Shown here: positions 1 to 9,836 of the stretch, piece by piece | Numbering within the stretch: the first letter of the stretch is position 1 | How the letters are laid out: every line of letters begins with the position of its first letter | Assembly: GCF_014192055.1 (NCBI RefSeq) | Contig: NZ_JACHXM010000005.1 | Location: 1-32,476 of the forward strand | DNA from: Halomonas organivorans | GTDB lineage: Bacteria; Pseudomonadota; Gammaproteobacteria; Pseudomonadales; Halomonadaceae | DNA length: 32,476 nucleotides | Direction: 5' to 3' | Notes under the pieces: model-generated | The model's database searches: none | Seen by the model: the letters and a program-made list of their open reading frames with translations, nothing else | What the model was told of the DNA's origin: nothing | Made by a program: the position numbers and the translations under genes

Positions 1-94
1 GCTTCCAGCTTCCAGCTTCCAGCTTCCAGCTTCCAGCTTCCAGCTTCCAGCTTCCAGCTTCCAGCTTCCAGCTTCCAGCTTCCAGCTTCCAGCT
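1..94. repeat. Heptamer tandem repeat (GCTTCCA)n upstream of leuB
   Basis: The first 94 bases are about 13.4 uninterrupted copies of the 7-bp unit GCTTCCA. The array runs off the left edge, so its full length is unknown. It ends 22 bp before the leuB start codon and just before its ribosome binding site, so it lies in the 5' leader or the gap to the preceding gene. A 7-bp unit is the kind that changes copy number by slippage. No coding role is visible. Confidence 0.97.
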
Positions 95-116
95 GAACTT
101 CAATAAGGATTGATGG

Positions 117-1196
117 ATGACACGCAAGATTCTGGTTCTCCCGGGCGACGGTATCGGCCCGGAAATCACCGCCCAGGCCAGCCGGGTGCTGGCCGCCTGC
201 CAGGCCCGCGGCCTGGACGTCGAGGTCGAGGAGGCCCCGGTCGGCGGTACCGCCTATGACCTCGAGGGCTCGCCGCTGCCGGAGAGCACCCTGGCCAAGG
301 CTCGGGCCGCCGACGCCGTGCTGCTGGGGGCGGTGGGCGGTCCCAAGTGGGACAAGCTCGAGGACATCAGCAAGCGCCCCGAGAAGGGCCTGCTGGGCCT
401 GCGCAAGGAGCTTGGCCTGTTCGGTAACCTGCGTCCGGCGCTGCTCTACCCGCAGCTGGCCGAGGCCTCAAGCCTCAAGCCCGAGCTGGTGTCCGGTCTG
501 GACATCATGATCGTGCGCGAGCTCACCGGCGGCATCTACTTCGGCCAGCCGCGCGGCATCGAGGAGCGCGACGGCCAGCGCGTCGGCTACAACACCTACG
601 TCTACTCCGAGGCCGAGATCGAGCGCATCGGTCGCGTCGCCTTCGAGATGGCGCAGAAGCGCGCCAAGAAGCTGTGCTCGGTGGACAAGGCCAACGTGCT
701 CGAGGTCACCATGCTGTGGCGCGAGGTCATGGAGCGTCTGGCGCCGGAGTATCCGGACGTCGAGCTGTCCCACATGTACGTCGACAACGCCGCCATGCAA
801 CTGGTCCGCGCGCCCAAGCAGTTCGACGTGGTGGTCACCGGCAACATGTTCGGCGACATCCTCTCCGATGCCGCGGCCATGCTCACCGGCTCCATCGGCA
901 TGCTGCCCTCGGCCTCGCTCAACGAGTCCGGCCAGGGCATGTATGAGCCCTGCCACGGCAGCGCCCCGGACATCGCCGGCCAGAACGTCGCCAATCCGCT
1001 GGCCACCATTCTCTCGGTGGCCATGATGCTGCGTTACTCGCTGGGCGAAGCGGCGCTGGCCGAGCGCATCGAGGCGGCGGTAGGCAAGGTCCTCGACGAA
1101 GGCCTGCGCACCGCCGACATCGCCGCCGAAGGAGAGCGGGCCGTGTCCACCAGCGAGATGGGCGACGCCGTGCTGGCAGCCTTCGAGGCCCTGTAG
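117..1196 (+). CDS. leuB: 3-isopropylmalate dehydrogenase
   Basis: The product (359 aa) oxidises and decarboxylates 3-isopropylmalate to 2-oxoisocaproate with NAD+, the third specific step of leucine synthesis in the cytoplasm. The protein starts [17 protein letters not shown], the typical opening of the isocitrate/isopropylmalate dehydrogenase family. It also carries the substrate-loop stretch [10 protein letters not shown] and the metal/cofactor region [16 protein letters not shown], and its length is normal for the family. The ATG at 117 is preceded by AAGGA at 105-109 with a 7-nt gap. An overlapping ATG at 113 is out of frame. The gene begins 22 bp after a heptamer repeat array. leuC and leuD would be expected upstream, outside the window. 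A hairpin without a T-run follows the stop codon. Confidence 0.98.
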   Translation: MTRKILVLPGDGIGPEITAQASRVLAACQARGLDVEVEEAPVGGTAYDLEGSPLPESTLAKARAADAVLLGAVGGPKWDKLEDISKRPEKGLLGLRKELGLFGNLRPALLYPQLAEASSLKPELVSGLDIMIVRELTGGIYFGQPRGIEERDGQRVGYNTYVYSEAEIERIGRVAFEMAQKRAKKLCSVDKANVLEVTMLWREVMERLAPEYPDVELSHMYVDNAAMQLVRAPKQFDVVVTGNMFGDILSDAAAMLTGSIGMLPSASLNESGQGMYEPCHGSAPDIAGQNVANPLATILSVAMMLRYSLGEAALAERIEAAVGKVLDEGLRTADIAAEGERAVSTSEMGDAVLAAFEAL

Positions 1197-1248
1197 GCGA
1201 CGGCCTTGCGGCCAGTGAGCTCCGAGTCGCCTGACCCCGGGGTTCGCG

Positions 1249-1276
1249 CCTGCCGGGGCCGTTCGATCCCGGCAGG
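1249..1276 (+). terminator. Perfect hairpin after leuB
   Basis: A 9-bp perfect stem (1249-1257 with 1268-1276) encloses a 10-base loop, 52 bases after the leuB stop. No T-run follows, so it is a weak candidate for an intrinsic terminator. It could instead be a mRNA 3'-end stabiliser. It abuts the predicted asd -35 element. Confidence 0.4.
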
Positions 1277-1279
1277 TCG

Positions 1280-1308
1280 CTGATAACCCTGTCTCCATCC
1301 TGTATACT
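1280..1308 (+). promoter_or_regulatory. Predicted sigma-70 promoter of asd
   Basis: CTGATA at 1280-1285 (4 of 6 matches to TTGACA) and TATACT at 1303-1308 (5 of 6 to TATAAT) are separated by 17 bp. They lie 32-60 bases upstream of the asd start codon, after the leuB hairpin, which supports separate transcription of asd. Confidence 0.55.
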
Positions 1309-1339
1309 ATTGGGTTCAATTCTTTCTGGAGGACTTCAC

Positions 1340-2452
1340 ATGTTGAAAGTCGGTTTCGTCGGATGGCGTGGCATGGTGGGTTCCGTGCTCATGCAGCGGA
1401 TGGTGGAAGATGGAGACTTCAACGGCATCGAGCCGATCTTCTTCACCACCTCCCAGGTCGGCCAGGCCGGCCCCGACGTCGGCGTGGACGTGCCTCCGCT
1501 GAAGGACGCCTTCGACCTCGAGTCGCTCAAGGCCCTGGATGTGGTGGTCACCTGTCAGGGCGGCGACTACACCAAGAAGGTCTTTGATGACCTGCGCGGC
1601 GCCGGCTGGAAAGGCTACTGGATCGACGCCGCCAGCACCCTGCGCATGGCCGACGACGCCACCATCGTGCTGGACCCGGTCAACCGCAAGGTCATCGATG
1701 ATCAACTGGCCCGCGGTGCCAAGACCTTCGTCGGCGGCAACTGCACCGTCAGCCTGATGCTGATGGGCCTGGGCGGCCTGTTCGAGGCCGATATGGTCGA
1801 GTGGATGACTTCCATGACCTACCAGGCGGCCTCCGGCTCCGGTGCCAAGCACATGCGTGAGCTGCTCAACCAGATGGGTACGCTGCGCGACAGCGTGGCC
1901 GACGAACTCGCCGATCCCGCCAGCGCCATCCTCGACATCGATCGCAAGGTCACCGCGGCCATGCGCGGCGGTGATTTCCCGACCGACAACTTCGGCGCGC
2001 CGCTGGCCGGCAGCCTGCTGCCGTGGATCGACTCCAAGCTCGACAACGGCCAGAGCCGTGAAGAGTGGAAGGGCAACGTCGAGACCAACAAGATTCTCGG
2101 TCTGCAGGACAACCCGGTGCCGATCGACGGCCTTTGCGTGCGCATCGGCGCCATGCGCTCCCATAGCCAGGCGTTCACCATCAAGCTCAAGCAGGATGTG
2201 CCGCTCGACGAGATCGAGGAGCGCATTGCCACCCACAACGACTGGGTCAAGCTGATCCCCAACGACAAGGATGCCACCATCGACGGCCTGACCCCGGCCG
2301 CCGCCACCGGCACCCTGACCGTGCCCGTCGGCCGCCTGCGCAAGCTGGCCATGGGCGGCGAGTACCTGTCGGCCTTCAGCGTCGGCGACCAGCTGCTGTG
2401 GGGGGCCGCCGAGCCGCTGAAGCGCATGCTCAAGATCCTGCGCGAGCAGTAA
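1340..2452 (+). CDS. asd: Aspartate-semialdehyde dehydrogenase
   Basis: The product (370 aa) reduces aspartyl-4-phosphate to aspartate semialdehyde with NADPH, the branch point to lysine/diaminopimelate, threonine and methionine. The N-terminus [17 protein letters not shown] is the NADP-binding Rossmann start. The catalytic cysteine is C135 in [10 protein letters not shown], the same number as in the E. coli enzyme, and the length also matches that form. I chose ATG 1340 because TGGAGGA at 1327-1333 sits 6 bases upstream. An in-frame start 30 bases earlier would add ten residues unlike the family and would fall directly on the promoter. A strong terminator follows. The asd-fimV-truA neighbourhood matches pseudomonads. 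Confidence 0.98.
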   Translation: MLKVGFVGWRGMVGSVLMQRMVEDGDFNGIEPIFFTTSQVGQAGPDVGVDVPPLKDAFDLESLKALDVVVTCQGGDYTKKVFDDLRGAGWKGYWIDAASTLRMADDATIVLDPVNRKVIDDQLARGAKTFVGGNCTVSLMLMGLGGLFEADMVEWMTSMTYQAASGSGAKHMRELLNQMGTLRDSVADELADPASAILDIDRKVTAAMRGGDFPTDNFGAPLAGSLLPWIDSKLDNGQSREEWKGNVETNKILGLQDNPVPIDGLCVRIGAMRSHSQAFTIKLKQDVPLDEIEERIATHNDWVKLIPNDKDATIDGLTPAAATGTLTVPVGRLRKLAMGGEYLSAFSVGDQLLWGAAEPLKRMLKILREQ

Positions 2453-2475
2453 GTTCGGGCAATCCCGGCGATTTG

Positions 2476-2513
2476 GCGGGGCGGCTCCTTCGGGAGTCGC
2501 CCCGCTTGCGTTT
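2476..2513 (+). terminator. Intrinsic terminator of asd
   Basis: A 13-bp stem with one G-T pair (2476-2488 with 2493-2505) is capped by a stable TTCG tetraloop and followed by TTGCGTTT. It lies 23 bases after the asd stop. Confidence 0.85.
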
Positions 2514-2687
2514 ATGGGCGCGTTCGCCGTGACGTCTCGACATGGATTACGTTGACAGCATGTTGATCGGTTCCATGGAGTGATGACCTGGTGATGGGGC
2601 GAGCATGTCAGAGGCCGGGTCAGCCATTGTGCGGATCGGCCTGAGGCGCCGTTGTGGTATCACGGTACAGGAGGGGAGATCGCCAGG

Positions 2688-5090
2688 ATGGCCATGAAAC
2701 GCAAGCTATCATCCATCATGCTGCTTCCGCTGTCCCTTGCCAGCCCGCTCACGCTGGCTCTGGGACTGGGCGACGCCGAGGTCGAATCGCCGCTCGATGC
2801 GCCACTGCATGCCACTATTCCGCTGACCGATGCCGGCGGTCTCGATCCGGATTCGCTCAGCGTATCGGTGGCTGGCGCCGAAGCCTATCGTGCTGCCGGC
2901 CTGGTACGCACTGACCTGGCGGCAAGCGTCCAGATGGCGGTTCGTCGCCAGCACGGGCATCTGGTGCTGGAGCTGACCACCAGACAGCCGGTGAGTGAGC
3001 CCTGGCTTGACCTGATGTTGAGCCTCGACTGGCCAGGCGGCCGCCGGTTGCGCGAGGTCACCCTGCTGTTCGACCCACCCGACTATGCGGCCATGCCGGT
3101 GCTGGTCGAGGGCGCGAGCGGTTCAAGAGATGTCGAGGTGCCGCCCCCGGAGAATACCGAGAAGGCGACGCTGTCCGTTGCCGAGCGGGAGGCGGAAAAC
3201 CCGGCGCGAGTGCGCAGCGGCGATACCCTCTGGGCAGTGGCGGAGAGGTTGCGGCCCGACGCGGCTATCGGCATGGATCAGATGATGGTGGCGCTGGTCG
3301 AGGCCAATCCCGAGATCTTTCCGTCGGGCAACGCCAATCAGATGCGAGCCGGCCATACCCTGTCAGTGCCGGGGCGCGCGGCCATCGTGGCCCGCTCCCC
3401 GGCGCGAGCGTCCGAGCTGATGGAGGACATGAATCGTGCCTGGGCCAGCCGCGGTGACGGGGCGCCGGTGCCGGTGGCCCTGGGCGATGAAGGGCCGTCG
3501 ACTGCCGTCGCCGAGCCGCCCCAGGGGGCACGCCTGACCCTGTTGACCGATGAGCAGGCGGCCGTCGGCCTTGCCAGGGCGGCGAGCGAGGCAGCGCCAG
3601 AGGCGTCGGATGCCGATGCCGAGGGACCTGCGCCCCTATTCCCGGGGAGGATTCGGTATCTGGATGACGAGGTGCTGGCCTCGCTCACTGGCCGAGGAGG
3701 GGCGGGCGAGGAAGCGCGTCTGCAGCGCCTGGAGCGGCGCTGGGAGGAAGGGCTCGAGAGGCTGGACGATGTCCAGGCCGAGCGGAATGCCCTGGAAGCC
3801 GAGCTCGATGAGTTGCGGGATGAGCTCGCTGTGCTGAGCGCGCGGGTGGCGGGTCTGACCGCCGCTGGCGCGGAGGGGGTGGAGGAGGCGGCAGCGCGGA
3901 GCGTCGTGTCGCCGGCTGCTGATGCCGAACCGACAAGTGCCTGGTGGGAACCGATCGTGCGCCCGTGGGTCCTTGGCGCAGCAGCGATCGTCCTGCTGCT
4001 GGTGTCATGGGGATGGATTCGACATCGGCGGAAGGGCAGGGCGCCCGCCCCATCCTTCGACGACGCCCTGATAGCCAGGCCGCCTGGAGAGGCCGAGCCG
4101 CCCGGCGCCGCTGCGCGCTCGATGCAGGCTGACATGCTTGAAACGGAGGCCATCAGCGAGGCCGACATCTTGATCGCCTACGGGCGCTATGAGCAGGCCC
4201 GGGAGCTGCTGGAAGCGGGCGTCGCTCGCGAGCCCGAGCGTGACGACCTGCGCCTGAAGCTGCTGCGGGTCCAGCTCGAGCAGGGTGACCGTGCCGCTGC
4301 CGAGGCGCAGGCAGAACGCCTGCAGGTCTCCGGCAGCGACGCGACGCGTGCTGAAGCCGAGCGGCTGATGGGGCATCTGACCGCTGGCGCCCCCTTTGCT
4401 GGCGGCCGAGCCGTATTCAGCGCCGCCGATGAGCGCCCGCCGCGGCACTTCGATGGCTCGGCGGCGGCGTCGTCGCCGACGTCCGTCGGGCGCGACCCGG
4501 AGGGTGCGGCCGATGCGCGAGTCCGTCAACGCCCGCCCCGGGGCGAGCCGGCCACCCGCGAGTCCGCTGCGTTGCAGAACATGGCAGCCCAGAACGTGGC
4601 GTCGCCGGGCGAGGTCGCTTCGTCCGGCACGTCATCGGGAGCGTCACAGTCGGAGTCGCCTCGCGAGGATGCCGAGGCCGGGTCCCAAGTCGAGGCGCCC
4701 GAGCCCGAGTCGATGCCCCAGGTGGTGTCACGAGATAGGGACGAGGGCAGTCGCATCATCGACTACCGGCCGCCGTCGCTCGAGCCCGACGAACCCCGTG
4801 ACGAGGCGCCCAAGCCCTCCGGCATCGACGTCGCGCCGACGCCCGCCGGCTCGTCGGAGGCGAGCGACGAATGGGACATCCAGGAGGTGGCGTTTCCGTC
4901 GCTGGATGGGGATAATGTCGGCTCTGCCGACGAGGCTGCCCCAGGGGCGACCCTGGCCGAGGCACGCCACCTGCTCGAGGTCGGAGAGGTTCGCGAAGCA
5001 CGCGTCCTGCTGGAGCGCCTGCTCGAGGCGTCCGGCGATACCGTTGCCCGGCTGGAGGCCCGCGACCTGCTCGACCGCTATCAGCCATGA
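2688..5090 (+). CDS. fimV: FimV/TspA-type LysM inner-membrane hub protein
   Basis: About 800 aa. FimV-family proteins bind peptidoglycan and organise cell poles, type IV pili and c-di-GMP signalling. Visible order: a hydrophobic signal segment (residues about 5-26), a FimV N-terminal domain starting near GLGDAEVESPLDAPL, a LysM-like region near residues 173-230 (RVRSGDTLWAVAERL), a glutamate-rich coiled coil near 345-385, one transmembrane helix near 426-446 followed by RHRRK, TPR-like helices near 485-550, a long acidic Ser/Pro-rich linker, and the conserved FimV C-terminal helical motif from about 753 to the end (ATLAEARHLLEVGEVREARV). ATG 2688 follows AGGAGGGG at 2669-2676. A TTG start at 2652 and an ATG at 2694 are alternatives. 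A consensus TTGACA at 2552-2557 has no clear -10 partner. Pili genes are not in view, so the cellular role is inferred. Confidence 0.9.
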   Translation: MAMKRKLSSIMLLPLSLASPLTLALGLGDAEVESPLDAPLHATIPLTDAGGLDPDSLSVSVAGAEAYRAAGLVRTDLAASVQMAVRRQHGHLVLELTTRQPVSEPWLDLMLSLDWPGGRRLREVTLLFDPPDYAAMPVLVEGASGSRDVEVPPPENTEKATLSVAEREAENPARVRSGDTLWAVAERLRPDAAIGMDQMMVALVEANPEIFPSGNANQMRAGHTLSVPGRAAIVARSPARASELMEDMNRAWASRGDGAPVPVALGDEGPSTAVAEPPQGARLTLLTDEQAAVGLARAASEAAPEASDADAEGPAPLFPGRIRYLDDEVLASLTGRGGAGEEARLQRLERRWEEGLERLDDVQAERNALEAELDELRDELAVLSARVAGLTAAGAEGVEEAAARSVVSPAADAEPTSAWWEPIVRPWVLGAAAIVLLLVSWGWIRHRRKGRAPAPSFDDALIARPPGEAEPPGAAARSMQADMLETEAISEADILIAYGRYEQARELLEAGVAREPERDDLRLKLLRVQLEQGDRAAAEAQAERLQVSGSDATRAEAERLMGHLTAGAPFAGGRAVFSAADERPPRHFDGSAAASSPTSVGRDPEGAADARVRQRPPRGEPATRESAALQNMAAQNVASPGEVASSGTSSGASQSESPREDAEAGSQVEAPEPESMPQVVSRDRDEGSRIIDYRPPSLEPDEPRDEAPKPSGIDVAPTPAGSSEASDEWDIQEVAFPSLDGDNVGSADEAAPGATLAEARHLLEVGEVREARVLLERLLEASGDTVARLEARDLLDRYQP

Positions 5091-5097
5091 CACACGA

Positions 5098-6027
5098 ATG
5101 ACTCTTTTTCATCGTCTCGACGAACATCAACCGCTCAGTGGCCGCCTGGCCATGGCGGTAGAGTACGACGGCACTGCCTACTGCGGCTGGCAGCGCCTGA
5201 AGCACGCCGCTTCGGTGCAGGCCTCCCTGGAGGCGGCCCTGTCCCGGGTGGCGGCCGCCCCCGTCAAGGTTCTGTGCAGTGGCCGCACCGATTCCGGCGT
5301 GCACGCGACTCGCCAGGTCATTCACTTCGACCCGCCCTCACCGCGTTCGGAGAAGGCCTGGGTGTACGGCGTCAATGCCAACCTGCCACGCGATATCGCG
5401 GTGCGCTGGGTCGCGCCGGTACCCGATGACTTTCATGCCCGCTTCAAGGCCCTGGCGCGGCGCTATCGCTATGTGCTGCTCAACCAGCCCAGCCGCCCGG
5501 TCATGGAGCGCGCCAACGTGACCTGGTGTCGCGATCCGCTCGATGCCCAGGCCATGCACCGCGCCGCCCAGTCGCTGGTCGGCGAGCATGACTTCTCGTC
5601 CTTTCGAGCCGCCGGCTGCCAATCGAAGACCCCGTGGCGCCACCTGCACTTCATCGAGGTGCATCGGCACGGCCCGCTGGTGGTCATCGACGTCCAGGGC
5701 AACGCCTTCTTGCACCACATGATTCGCAACATCGCCGGCGCCCTGGTCGCGGTGGGGCGCGGCGAGCAGGGCGAGGACTACATCGCCCGCCTGCTGGCGC
5801 TGCGCGATCGCACCCAAGCTGACGTTACCGCCCCGGCCTGCGGCCTGCATTTCGTCGACTCTCTCTACGACGAATGCTGGGGGCTGCCGGCGGAACCCCT
5901 GGGCCCCAACCTGCTGGCCTTCCTCGGCGAGTGGACCGGCGAACGACCGCTGCCGGATTGCCCGATGGTCGAGTTCCGCCGTGGCAGGCCGCTGGCGGAG
6001 ACGGTGGAGGAGGGCGGCAATGCTTGA
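5098..6027 (+). CDS. truA: tRNA pseudouridine(38-40) synthase TruA
   Basis: The product (309 aa) converts uridines 38-40 of the tRNA anticodon arm to pseudouridine. The core starts at LAMAVEYDGTAYCGWQRL and carries the catalytic aspartate D65 in GRTDSGVHATRQ. FLHHMIRNIAGALV is the conserved second half. The protein is about 40 residues longer than E. coli TruA, with a 16-residue N-terminal lead and a longer C-terminus. No good ribosome binding site precedes ATG 5098, which lies 7 bases after the fimV stop, so translation may be coupled. ATG 5152 is an alternative that would remove the lead. The stop overlaps the trpF start by 8 bases. Confidence 0.95.
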   Translation: MTLFHRLDEHQPLSGRLAMAVEYDGTAYCGWQRLKHAASVQASLEAALSRVAAAPVKVLCSGRTDSGVHATRQVIHFDPPSPRSEKAWVYGVNANLPRDIAVRWVAPVPDDFHARFKALARRYRYVLLNQPSRPVMERANVTWCRDPLDAQAMHRAAQSLVGEHDFSSFRAAGCQSKTPWRHLHFIEVHRHGPLVVIDVQGNAFLHHMIRNIAGALVAVGRGEQGEDYIARLLALRDRTQADVTAPACGLHFVDSLYDECWGLPAEPLGPNLLAFLGEWTGERPLPDCPMVEFRRGRPLAETVEEGGNA

Positions 6028-6661
6028 ACATGGCATGTCCCTTGGCCGCACCCGGGTCAAGTTCTGTGGCCTGACCCGCCCCGAGGACGTCGATGCCGCC
6101 GTGGCGGCCGGCGCCGACGCCCTGGGCTTCGTGCTGTGGTCCGGCAGCAGGCGAGCCGTGGATATCGAGCGGTTGGCGATGCTGAGCGCTCGGGTGCCGG
6201 CTTTCGTCACCCGGGTCGGGCTGTTCGTCGACCCCGATCCCGAACTGGTGGCCAGCGCCGCCGAGCACCTGGATCTGCTGCAGTTCCATGGCGAGGAGAC
6301 GCCGGCTTTCTGCGAGGCGGTCGGCAGGCCCTGGATCAAGGCGCTGCGCATGCGCGACAAGCTGGATCTGCCGCAGGCGGCGCGCGACTATCACGCTGCT
6401 CGGGCGCTGCTGCTCGACGCCTATCGCCCCGGCGTGCCGGGCGGCACCGGGGAGACCTTCGACTGGACGCGGATCCCCGCAAGTCTGGCAAAACCTGTTA
6501 TTCTCGCCGGGGGCCTGACGCCGGCCAACGCGGCCGAGGCCATCGCATCGGTGCGGCCCTTCGCGGTGGATGTCTCCGGCGGCATCGAGGCCGCCCCAGG
6601 GGTCAAGGATGCCGAGCTGATGGCTGACTTCCTCAAGGCGGTGCGTCGCGCCGATACCTGA
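6020..6661 (+). CDS. trpF: Phosphoribosylanthranilate isomerase
   Basis: The product (213 aa) isomerises phosphoribosylanthranilate to CdRP in tryptophan synthesis. It is a single TIM barrel of normal length. The catalytic cysteine C16 is in VKFCGLTR and the catalytic aspartate D133 in LLDAYRPGVPGGTG. The phosphate-binding end is ILAGGLTPANAAEAI and FAVDVSGGIEAAPGVKD. ATG 6020 follows a GGTGGAGGAGGG purine stretch at 6003-6014 inside the truA end and overlaps truA by 8 bases, which suggests coupled translation. trpB follows after 51 bases. Confidence 0.97.
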   Translation: MLEHGMSLGRTRVKFCGLTRPEDVDAAVAAGADALGFVLWSGSRRAVDIERLAMLSARVPAFVTRVGLFVDPDPELVASAAEHLDLLQFHGEETPAFCEAVGRPWIKALRMRDKLDLPQAARDYHAARALLLDAYRPGVPGGTGETFDWTRIPASLAKPVILAGGLTPANAAEAIASVRPFAVDVSGGIEAAPGVKDAELMADFLKAVRRADT

Positions 6662-6712
6662 TTTCACTGCCCCGTGCCCCCACTCCTTCTGGCGATCCTG
6701 TGAGGTGTCCTT

Positions 6713-7927
6713 GTGAGCAAGTTCAGTGACCTGACCCGACTGCCGGATGCCCGCGGCCATTTCGGCCCCTATGGCGGCCGGTTCGTCTCGGAGACCCTGA
6801 GCTTCGCCCTGGAGGATCTGGACGCGACCTATGCGCAGCTGCGCGACGATCCGGACTTCCAGGCGGAATTCGATCACGACCTGTCTCATTACGTTGGCCG
6901 GCCGTCACCGCTCTATCATGCCGAGCGATGGTCGAAGCGGCTCGGTGGGGCCCAGGTCTGGCTCAAGCGCGAGGACCTCAATCACACCGGCGCGCACAAG
7001 GTGAATAACACCATCGGCCAGGCGCTGCTGGCCAAGAAGAGCGGCAAGCCGCGGGTGATTGCCGAGACCGGCGCCGGCCAGCACGGGGTGGCCACCGCCA
7101 CCGTGGCCGCTCGCCTGGGCCTGAAGTGCGATGTCTACATGGGGGCCGAGGACGTCGAGCGCCAGAAGCTCAACGTCTACCGCATGCGCCTGCTGGGCGC
7201 CAACGTGATTCCCGTCGAGTCCGGCACCCGCACCCTCAAGGACGCCATGAACGAGGCGCTGCGTGACTGGGTGACCAACGTCGACGATACCTTCTACATC
7301 ATCGGCACCGTGGCCGGACCGCATCCCTACCCGATGCTGGTGCGCGACTTCAATTCGGTGGTGGGCCGCGAGGCGCGTCGCCAGTCGCTGGAGGAGTTCG
7401 GTCGCCTGCCCGATGCGCTGATCGCCTGCGTGGGCGGCGGTTCCAACGCCATGGGGCTGTTCTATCCCTTCGTCGAAGACGACGAGGTGGCCATGTACGG
7501 CGTCGAGGCCGGCGGCGACGGTGTGGCCACCGGTCGCCATGCCGCTCCGCTGGCCTCCGGCGCGCCGCGCGGCGTGCTGCATGGCAACCGGACCTATCTG
7601 ATGTCCGACGAGGGTGGCCAGGTCAGCGATACCCACTCGATCTCCGCCGGGCTCGACTATCCGGGCGTGGGGCCGGAGCATGCCCTGTGGAAGGACGTGG
7701 GGCGCGTCAATTACGTGGCGGCCAACGACGATGCCGTGCTCGAGGCCTTCCGCGAGCTGACCCACGTCGAGGGCATCATGCCGGCGCTGGAGTCGGCTCA
7801 CGCCTTGGCCCACGCCAAGGTGCTGGCGCCGCAGATGCGTCCCGACCAGCACATCGTGGTCAACCTCTCGGGGCGTGGCGACAAGGACATCCTGACAGTC
7901 GCCAAGATCGATGGCATCGAACTCTAG
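6713..7927 (+). CDS. trpB: Tryptophan synthase beta chain
   Basis: The product (404 aa) condenses indole and serine to tryptophan with PLP, as the beta subunit of the alpha2-beta2 complex. The N-terminus [15 protein letters not shown] is diagnostic. The PLP lysine is K96 in HTGAHKVNN, and the phosphate-binding glycine loop is [12 protein letters not shown]. The start codon is GTG, with GAGGTG at 6702-6707 as binding site. trpA follows 9 bases after the stop, as expected for a pair that makes equal amounts of two subunits. Confidence 0.98.
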   Translation: MSKFSDLTRLPDARGHFGPYGGRFVSETLSFALEDLDATYAQLRDDPDFQAEFDHDLSHYVGRPSPLYHAERWSKRLGGAQVWLKREDLNHTGAHKVNNTIGQALLAKKSGKPRVIAETGAGQHGVATATVAARLGLKCDVYMGAEDVERQKLNVYRMRLLGANVIPVESGTRTLKDAMNEALRDWVTNVDDTFYIIGTVAGPHPYPMLVRDFNSVVGREARRQSLEEFGRLPDALIACVGGGSNAMGLFYPFVEDDEVAMYGVEAGGDGVATGRHAAPLASGAPRGVLHGNRTYLMSDEGGQVSDTHSISAGLDYPGVGPEHALWKDVGRVNYVAANDDAVLEAFRELTHVEGIMPALESAHALAHAKVLAPQMRPDQHIVVNLSGRGDKDILTVAKIDGIEL

Positions 7928-7936
7928 GGGACAGTG

Positions 7937-8740
7937 ATGAATCGTATCGACCAACGTTTCGCCGCGCTCAAGGCCGAGGGACGCCGTGCGCTGATTCCCT
8001 ACATCACCGCCGGCGATCCGGCGCCGGAGCATACCGTTGGCTTCATGCACGCCCTGGTGCGTGCCGGGGCCGACGTCATCGAGCTGGGCGTACCGTTCTC
8101 CGATCCCATGGCCGATGGTCCGGTGATCCAGAAAGCCTGCGAGCGGGCACTCCGGCACGGCGTGCGCCTGACCCACCTGTTCGACATGGTGCGCGAGTTC
8201 CGGCGTGAAGACAGCGAGACCCCGGTGGTGCTGATGGGCTATCTCAACCCCGTGGAGCGCCTGGGGTTCGAGGCCTTTGCCGACCAGGCCCGCGAGGCCG
8301 GCATCGATGGCGTGCTGCTCGTCGACATGCCACCGGAGGAGGCCGACCTGATGGGCCCGGTGCTCAAGGAGCGCGGCCTGGCCTCGATCTTCCTGGTCGC
8401 CCCTACCACTTCCCGGTCTCGGGCCGCTACAATATGCGCCCATGGCGAGGGCTATCTCTATTACGTTTCGCTCAAGGGCGTCACGGGCGGTGCCAGCGCC
8501 AATGCCGAGGATGTCGCCGAGCATCTGGTGCCGCTGCGCGAGATGACCGACTTGCCGCTATGCGTTGGCTTCGGCATCCGCGACGGTGCCTCGGCCGCCG
8601 AGATCGGCCGGGTAGCCGATGGCGTGATCGTCGGTAGCGCGCTGGTGTCGCGCATCGCCGAGAACGCCGAGCGACCCGAGGCGATCCCCGCTACCCTGGA
8701 AGCGGTGCTGGGTGAGATGCGCCAGGCACTGGATGCCTGA
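7937..8740 (+). CDS. trpA: Tryptophan synthase alpha chain
   Basis: The product (267 aa) cleaves indole-3-glycerol phosphate to indole, which is channelled to TrpB. The catalytic residues E49 and D60 lie in [15 protein letters not shown] and match the Salmonella numbering exactly when translation starts at ATG 7937. The in-frame GTG at 7934 directly before it is the alternative. AGGGG at 7926-7930 is the binding site. The C-terminal phosphate-binding region is [13 protein letters not shown] and VIVGSALV. No leader peptide or attenuator is visible upstream of trpF-trpB-trpA. Confidence 0.98.
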   Translation: MNRIDQRFAALKAEGRRALIPYITAGDPAPEHTVGFMHALVRAGADVIELGVPFSDPMADGPVIQKACERALRHGVRLTHLFDMVREFRREDSETPVVLMGYLNPVERLGFEAFADQAREAGIDGVLLVDMPPEEADLMGPVLKERGLASIFLVAPTTSRSRAATICAHGEGYLYYVSLKGVTGGASANAEDVAEHLVPLREMTDLPLCVGFGIRDGASAAEIGRVADGVIVGSALVSRIAENAERPEAIPATLEAVLGEMRQALDA

Positions 8741-8765
8741 CGGCCCGAGCCGACCGAATCGACTC

Positions 8766-8787
8766 CGCCCCCGACGTCCCGGGGGCG
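8766..8787 (+). terminator. Hairpin between trpA and accD
   Basis: A perfect 8-bp GC stem (8766-8773 with 8780-8787) with a 6-base loop lies 25 bases after trpA and 26 bases before accD. No T-run follows, so it may attenuate or stabilise rather than terminate. Confidence 0.5.
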
Positions 8788-8813
8788 TCCGCAACAATGG
8801 AAGCGTTTCTGAC

Positions 8814-9830
8814 ATGAGCTGGCTAGACAAGATCGTGCCCTCGGTGGGCCGCATTCAGCGCAAGGACCGCCGCGCGAGCGTCCCCGACGGCCTGTGGCGC
8901 AAGTGTCCCAAGTGTGACGGGGTGCTCTACCTTCCGGAACTCGAGAAGCACCACAACGTCTGTCCCAAGTGCGACCACCACCTGCGTCTCACCGCGCGCA
9001 AGCGCCTCGACTGGTTCCTCGATCCGGAAGGCCGTGAAGAGATCTCGGCTGACCTCGAGCCCGTCGACCGCCTCAAGTTCCGCGACTCGAAGAAATACAA
9101 GGACCGTCTGACCGCGGCCCAGAAGTCCACCGGCGAGAAGGACGCGCTGGTGGCCATGCGCGGTCAGCTGGACGGTCTGCCGGTCGTCGCGGTGGCCTTC
9201 GAATTCACCTTCATGGGGGGATCCATGGGCGCGGTGGTCGGCGAGAAGTTCGTGCGTGCCGCCAGCCTGGCCCTCGAAGAGGGCGTGCCGCTGGTCTGCT
9301 TCGGGGCGTCCGGCGGGGCGCGCATGCAGGAGGCGCTGTTCTCGCTGATGCAGATGGCCAAGACCTCTGCCGCCCTCGAGAAGCTCAAGCAGGCCGGCGT
9401 GCCCTACATCTCGGTGCTCACCGATCCGGTGTTCGGCGGCGTCTCCGCATCGCTTGCCATGCTCGGTGATCTCAATGTCGCCGAGCCCAATGCCCTGATC
9501 GGCTTCGCCGGACCGCGGGTCATCGAGCAGACGGTGCGCGAGCAGCTGCCCGAAGGCTTCCAGCGCAGCGAGTTCCTGCTCGAGCACGGCACCGTGGACA
9601 TGATCGTGCACCGTCACGAGATCCGCGGCCGGCTCGGTGGGGTGCTGCGCAAGCTGACGCATCAGCCGATCAGCGGCCTGGCCGAGGACGAGCAAGAGGC
9701 TCATGAGCCCGATCTCGTCGATGCCGCGGAGCAGGCCGGTGCGGCGGACGAGCCGGCCTCGCCCGAGCCCGCCCGGGAGACCGTCGCCGAGTCGGCTGAC
9801 GAGTCTCCGCGCCCCAGCACCGAGCGCTGA
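8814..9830 (+). CDS. accD: Acetyl-CoA carboxylase carboxyltransferase subunit beta
   Basis: The product (338 aa) transfers the carboxyl group from biotin to acetyl-CoA, together with AccA, to give malonyl-CoA for fatty acid synthesis. The N-terminus [10 protein letters not shown] is typical. A four-cysteine zinc ribbon follows (C31, C34, C50, C53), then the crotonase-fold carboxyltransferase core with [14 protein letters not shown] and [10 protein letters not shown]. The last 50 or so residues form an acidic low-complexity tail (Glu/Asp/Ala/Pro), longer than in E. coli. A GGAAG stretch about 10 bases upstream supports ATG 8814. In-frame upstream codons would overlap trpA and are unlikely. folC follows after 6 bases. 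Confidence 0.97.
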   Translation: MSWLDKIVPSVGRIQRKDRRASVPDGLWRKCPKCDGVLYLPELEKHHNVCPKCDHHLRLTARKRLDWFLDPEGREEISADLEPVDRLKFRDSKKYKDRLTAAQKSTGEKDALVAMRGQLDGLPVVAVAFEFTFMGGSMGAVVGEKFVRAASLALEEGVPLVCFGASGGARMQEALFSLMQMAKTSAALEKLKQAGVPYISVLTDPVFGGVSASLAMLGDLNVAEPNALIGFAGPRVIEQTVREQLPEGFQRSEFLLEHGTVDMIVHRHEIRGRLGGVLRKLTHQPISGLAEDEQEAHEPDLVDAAEQAGAADEPASPEPARETVAESADESPRPSTER

Positions 9831-9836
9831 GGCGCC

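Noticed and set aside
1..94. CRISPR array
   Set aside because: Units are 7 bp and directly adjacent, with no spacers.
6600..6712. trp attenuator or leader peptide
   Set aside because: The gap before trpB is 51 bases without a Trp-rich peptide or paired hairpins.
6905..8524. 539-codon frame on the - strand across trpB-trpA
   Set aside because: A shadow of GC-rich coding DNA. trpB and trpA on the + strand are certain. The His/Gly/Ala-rich product is typical of antisense frames; the same holds for the long - strand frame at 12522-14147.
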